Below are positions 6,070 to 7,820 of a DNA stretch of 7,820 nt, piece after piece. Each line of letters starts with the position of its first letter. Position 1 is the stretch's first letter. The notes beneath the pieces were generated by a model. The model ran no database searches. It was given only the letters and a program-made list of their open reading frames with translations, and was not told the DNA's origin. The position numbers and the translations under genes were made by a program. This DNA is from QNYZ01 sp964577615 (GTDB lineage: Bacteria > Desulfobacterota > Desulfobacteria > Desulfobacterales > QNYZ01): assembly GCA_964577615.1 (NCBI GenBank), contig CAZNZW010000090.1:1-7820 (forward strand), read 5' to 3'.

Positions 6070-7174
6070 AACCGCCATCTGGGTCGTGACGCCCAATGGA
6101 CTGGCCATGGCCGAAAAAATCATGGCTGCATGGCCCGACACCACGCTCTTTTACACCCGGCGTCTAAAAGGGCAGGTGTCCCGTGGCACATGCGTAGATC
6201 GCCTCACGCAAGCTGTAGCTGATGAATTCAGCCGGTTTTCAGGACATCTTTTCATCATGTCGACCGGGATTGTGGTTCGCTCCATTGCCCCGCTGATCAA
6301 AAATAAAACGGTGGATCCGGCCATCGTCGTCATGGACGATACCGGCCGGTTTGTCATCAGCCTGCTCTCCGGGCACATCGGCGGGGCCAACGCCCTGGCC
6401 CAAAAGGTGGCGGCCGTTTCAGGGGCGACGCCGGTGATTACCACGGCCACGGATGTCAATAACAAACCGGCCATCGACGTCATCGCCATGGAAAATAGGC
6501 TGAAGATCGAAAATCCGAAGGCCATCAAACGGGTGAATATGGCGCTGCTTCTGGACGAACCGGTCCGGATTTATGATCCTATGGGTTGGTTAAAAAGCGT
6601 GGATTGGCTGAAAAACGGGGGATGGCCGGGGAGTAGTTTGTCCGATGCTGGATTTGTTGAAGTATCAACAATGGATCAATTCTCAATGCTAACAGCGGAT
6701 CAGGCAGCGGCGGTCTTTGTTGATGACGTGACCACCGACCTGCCGTCCCATGTGCTGGTATTGCGCCCCCCGTCCCTGGTGGCCGGGATCGGGTGCAACC
6801 GGCATACGTCCAAAGAAGAAATCCGGGATTTTTTATTCGGCACCCTGGATCGATTCAAGCTGGCCCCGGACAGTATTGGCGCCATCGCCACCATCGATCT
6901 GAAATCCGACGAAGTCGGACTGGTGGCCCTGGCCGATGATTTAAATATTCCTCTGATATTTTTCTCCAGAGATCAACTCAACCAGGTGCCGGACGTACCG
7001 AACCCGTCGGCCATGGTTGTCAAACATGTAGGAGTTCAAAGCGTATGCGAAGCCTCAGCGATTCTGGCCAGCCGGAACGGCCGACTGATCGTCCCCAAAC
7101 AAAACACCCGCAATGTGACCGTGGCCGTTGCCCGGAAGGCCTCTACATTGTCGGGATCGGCCCCGGCGCCCTAG
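6026..7174 (+). CDS. cbiG: Cobalt-precorrin-5A hydrolase CbiG
   Basis: CbiG opens the delta-lactone of cobalt-precorrin-5A and releases the C2 unit as acetaldehyde, a hallmark of the anaerobic pathway. The ATG at 6026 has AAGGA (6013-6017) 8 nt upstream and gives 382 residues; an in-frame ATG at 6050 is a possible alternative, since recognisable sequence starts only at TAIWVVTPNG (16-25). The N-terminal domain carries FIMSTGIVVRSIAPLI (76-91) and LLSGHIGGANALA (113-125). The middle (~185-240) is variable and AT-richer. The C-terminal domain has VAGIGCNRHTS (252-262), ATIDLKSDEVGL (288-299) and VKHVGVQSVCEASAIL (332-347). The last ~12 residues (from KASTLSG) are out-of-frame cbiH sequence rather than family sequence. 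The gene overlaps cbiF by 44 bp and, with the favoured start, cbiH by 130 bp. Confidence 0.95.
   Translation: MDIGVDTGMDTGPIKTAIWVVTPNGLAMAEKIMAAWPDTTLFYTRRLKGQVSRGTCVDRLTQAVADEFSRFSGHLFIMSTGIVVRSIAPLIKNKTVDPAIVVMDDTGRFVISLLSGHIGGANALAQKVAAVSGATPVITTATDVNNKPAIDVIAMENRLKIENPKAIKRVNMALLLDEPVRIYDPMGWLKSVDWLKNGGWPGSSLSDAGFVEVSTMDQFSMLTADQAAAVFVDDVTTDLPSHVLVLRPPSLVAGIGCNRHTSKEEIRDFLFGTLDRFKLAPDSIGAIATIDLKSDEVGLVALADDLNIPLIFFSRDQLNQVPDVPNPSAMVVKHVGVQSVCEASAILASRNGRLIVPKQNTRNVTVAVARKASTLSGSAPAP
7028..7034 (+). promoter_or_regulatory. Possible ribosome binding site of cbiH inside cbiG
   Basis: GTAGGAG stands 10 nt before the ATG at 7045. In the cbiG frame it encodes part of HVGVQ with the codons gta, gga and gtt, which are less GC-rich than most neighbouring codons and hint at a constraint beyond coding. 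The match could still be accidental because VGV looks like conserved CbiG sequence. Confidence 0.45.
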
Positions 7175-7820
7175 ATCATCTATCGGTCCGGGCCCGGCAG
7201 GTATTGTCAGAAGCCGATACCGTGGTGGGATACGGTACCTATGTCGACCTGATCCGTCCGCTGATCAAAGATAAGGAAATCATCAGCACCGGAATGACCA
7301 GAGAGGTCGAACGGGTCACCAAAGCCCTGGATGCCGCCATGGCCGGAAAATCCGTGGCCCTGGTCTCCAGCGGTGATCCGGGGATCTACGCCATGGCCGG
7401 TCTCGCTTTTGAGATCTGCGCCAAAAGAGGGGTTACGGTAATACCACCCGGTGCGAAAGGTGCGGACAGTAATAATCAGACGGTTTTCATCGAAGTCGTT
7501 CCCGGTATCCCCGCCCTGTGCGCCGGGGCGGCTCTGCTGGGCGCCCCGCTCACCCACGATTTTGCCGTCATCAGCCTCAGCGATCTGATGACCCCCTGGG
7601 AAGTCATCGAAAAGCGGATCATCGCTGCCGCTCAGGCCGATTTTGTCATAGTGATCTACAACCCCAAAAGCAGAAAACGGAACTGGCAATTACAGAAAAC
7701 CCAGGAAATTGTCCTGAACCACAGAGACGGCCACACCCCGGCAGGCATCGTTACCGCCGCCATGCGGCCCGAACAACAGGTTCACATCACCACCCTTAGC
7801 CAATTGCATCTGGCCGATGT
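7045..7820 (+). CDS. cbiH: Cobalt-precorrin-3 C17-methyltransferase (ring contraction) CbiH, 3' truncated
   Basis: CbiH methylates C17 and drives ring contraction in the anaerobic pathway. The frame runs off the end of the window; 258 codons are present and only a short C-terminal part should be missing. Motifs: LYIVGIGPGALDHLS (from residue 33), VVGYGTYVDL, VSSGDPGIYAMAG (~107-119), VVPGIPALCAGAALLGAPL, then DFAVISLSDLMTPWEVIEKR and FVIVIYNPKSRKR, all strongly typical of CbiH/CobJ. About 15 residues (nt ~7435-7479, VIPPGAKGADSNNQ region) lie before the PGIPAL segment where Salmonella CbiH has none. The only conventional in-frame start is ATG 7045 with GTAGGAG 10 nt upstream; it adds ~31 non-family residues before the first strand and overlaps cbiG by 130 bp. 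Family assignment is secure, the start is not. Confidence 0.9.
   Translation, partial: MRSLSDSGQPERPTDRPQTKHPQCDRGRCPEGLYIVGIGPGALDHLSVRARQVLSEADTVVGYGTYVDLIRPLIKDKEIISTGMTREVERVTKALDAAMAGKSVALVSSGDPGIYAMAGLAFEICAKRGVTVIPPGAKGADSNNQTVFIEVVPGIPALCAGAALLGAPLTHDFAVISLSDLMTPWEVIEKRIIAAAQADFVIVIYNPKSRKRNWQLQKTQEIVLNHRDGHTPAGIVTAAMRPEQQVHITTLSQLHLAD

Noticed and set aside
5386..6144. 252-codon open frame on the minus strand, rich in Gly and His
   Set aside because: Antisense shadow of cbiF and the start of cbiG; the composition reflects the complement of Ala/Pro/Met codons, with no domain seen.
5822..7174. cbiG starting at 5822 instead of 6026
   Set aside because: The first 68 residues would be cbiF read in another frame, unlike CbiG; ATG 6026 has a well-placed AAGGA.

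Overview
The window is one strand-consistent block of anaerobic (cobalt-early) cobalamin biosynthesis genes. It is preceded by the 3' end of a multi-spanning membrane protein and cut off inside the last gene. All genes are on the + strand. The order is: gate-domain membrane protein (partial), cbiA, cbiC, cbiD, cbiET (fused), cbiF, cbiG, cbiH (partial). CbiD and CbiG, together with Cbi-type rather than Cob-type homologues, place this in the oxygen-independent pathway. The GC-rich coding sequence, the cbiET fusion and the gene order suggest an anaerobic bacterium, perhaps a sulfate-reducing Desulfobacterota (former Deltaproteobacteria). That taxonomic guess is inference from gene content only.

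Layout. 1-683: C-terminal part of a nucleoside-recognition/Gate-type membrane protein, possibly a metal or nucleoside permease. 684-901: the only intergenic region, AT-rich. It holds a roughly 153-bp near-palindromic element (691-843) with imperfect ~30-bp terminal inverted repeats, flanked exactly by an 8-bp direct repeat (agatgcgt), as a MITE-like insertion would be. 902-7820: tightly packed cbi genes with overlaps of 4 to 130 bp or a gap of 3 bp, so almost certainly one transcript with translational coupling.

Pathway logic. CbiH (C17 methylation and ring contraction), CbiF (C11), CbiG (lactone opening, loss of the C2 unit), CbiD (C1), CbiE and CbiT (C5; C15 with decarboxylation), CbiC (methyl migration from C11 to C12) and CbiA (a,c-diamidation) together cover most steps from cobalt-precorrin-3 to cob(II)yrinic acid a,c-diamide. 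CbiL (C20), CbiJ (reduction) and the cobalt chelatase are not in the window and may lie downstream or elsewhere.

The pathway itself is well known; I see no new multi-gene system. The points worth a second look are: the MITE-like insertion between the permease and cbiA; the lack of any ATG, GTG or TTG start that would keep the cbiA P-loop (an ATT at 902 is the best fit); the unusual 130-bp cbiG/cbiH overlap, where one added base would make a clean CbiG-CbiH fusion; departures from family motifs in CbiD; and a short insertion in CbiH.
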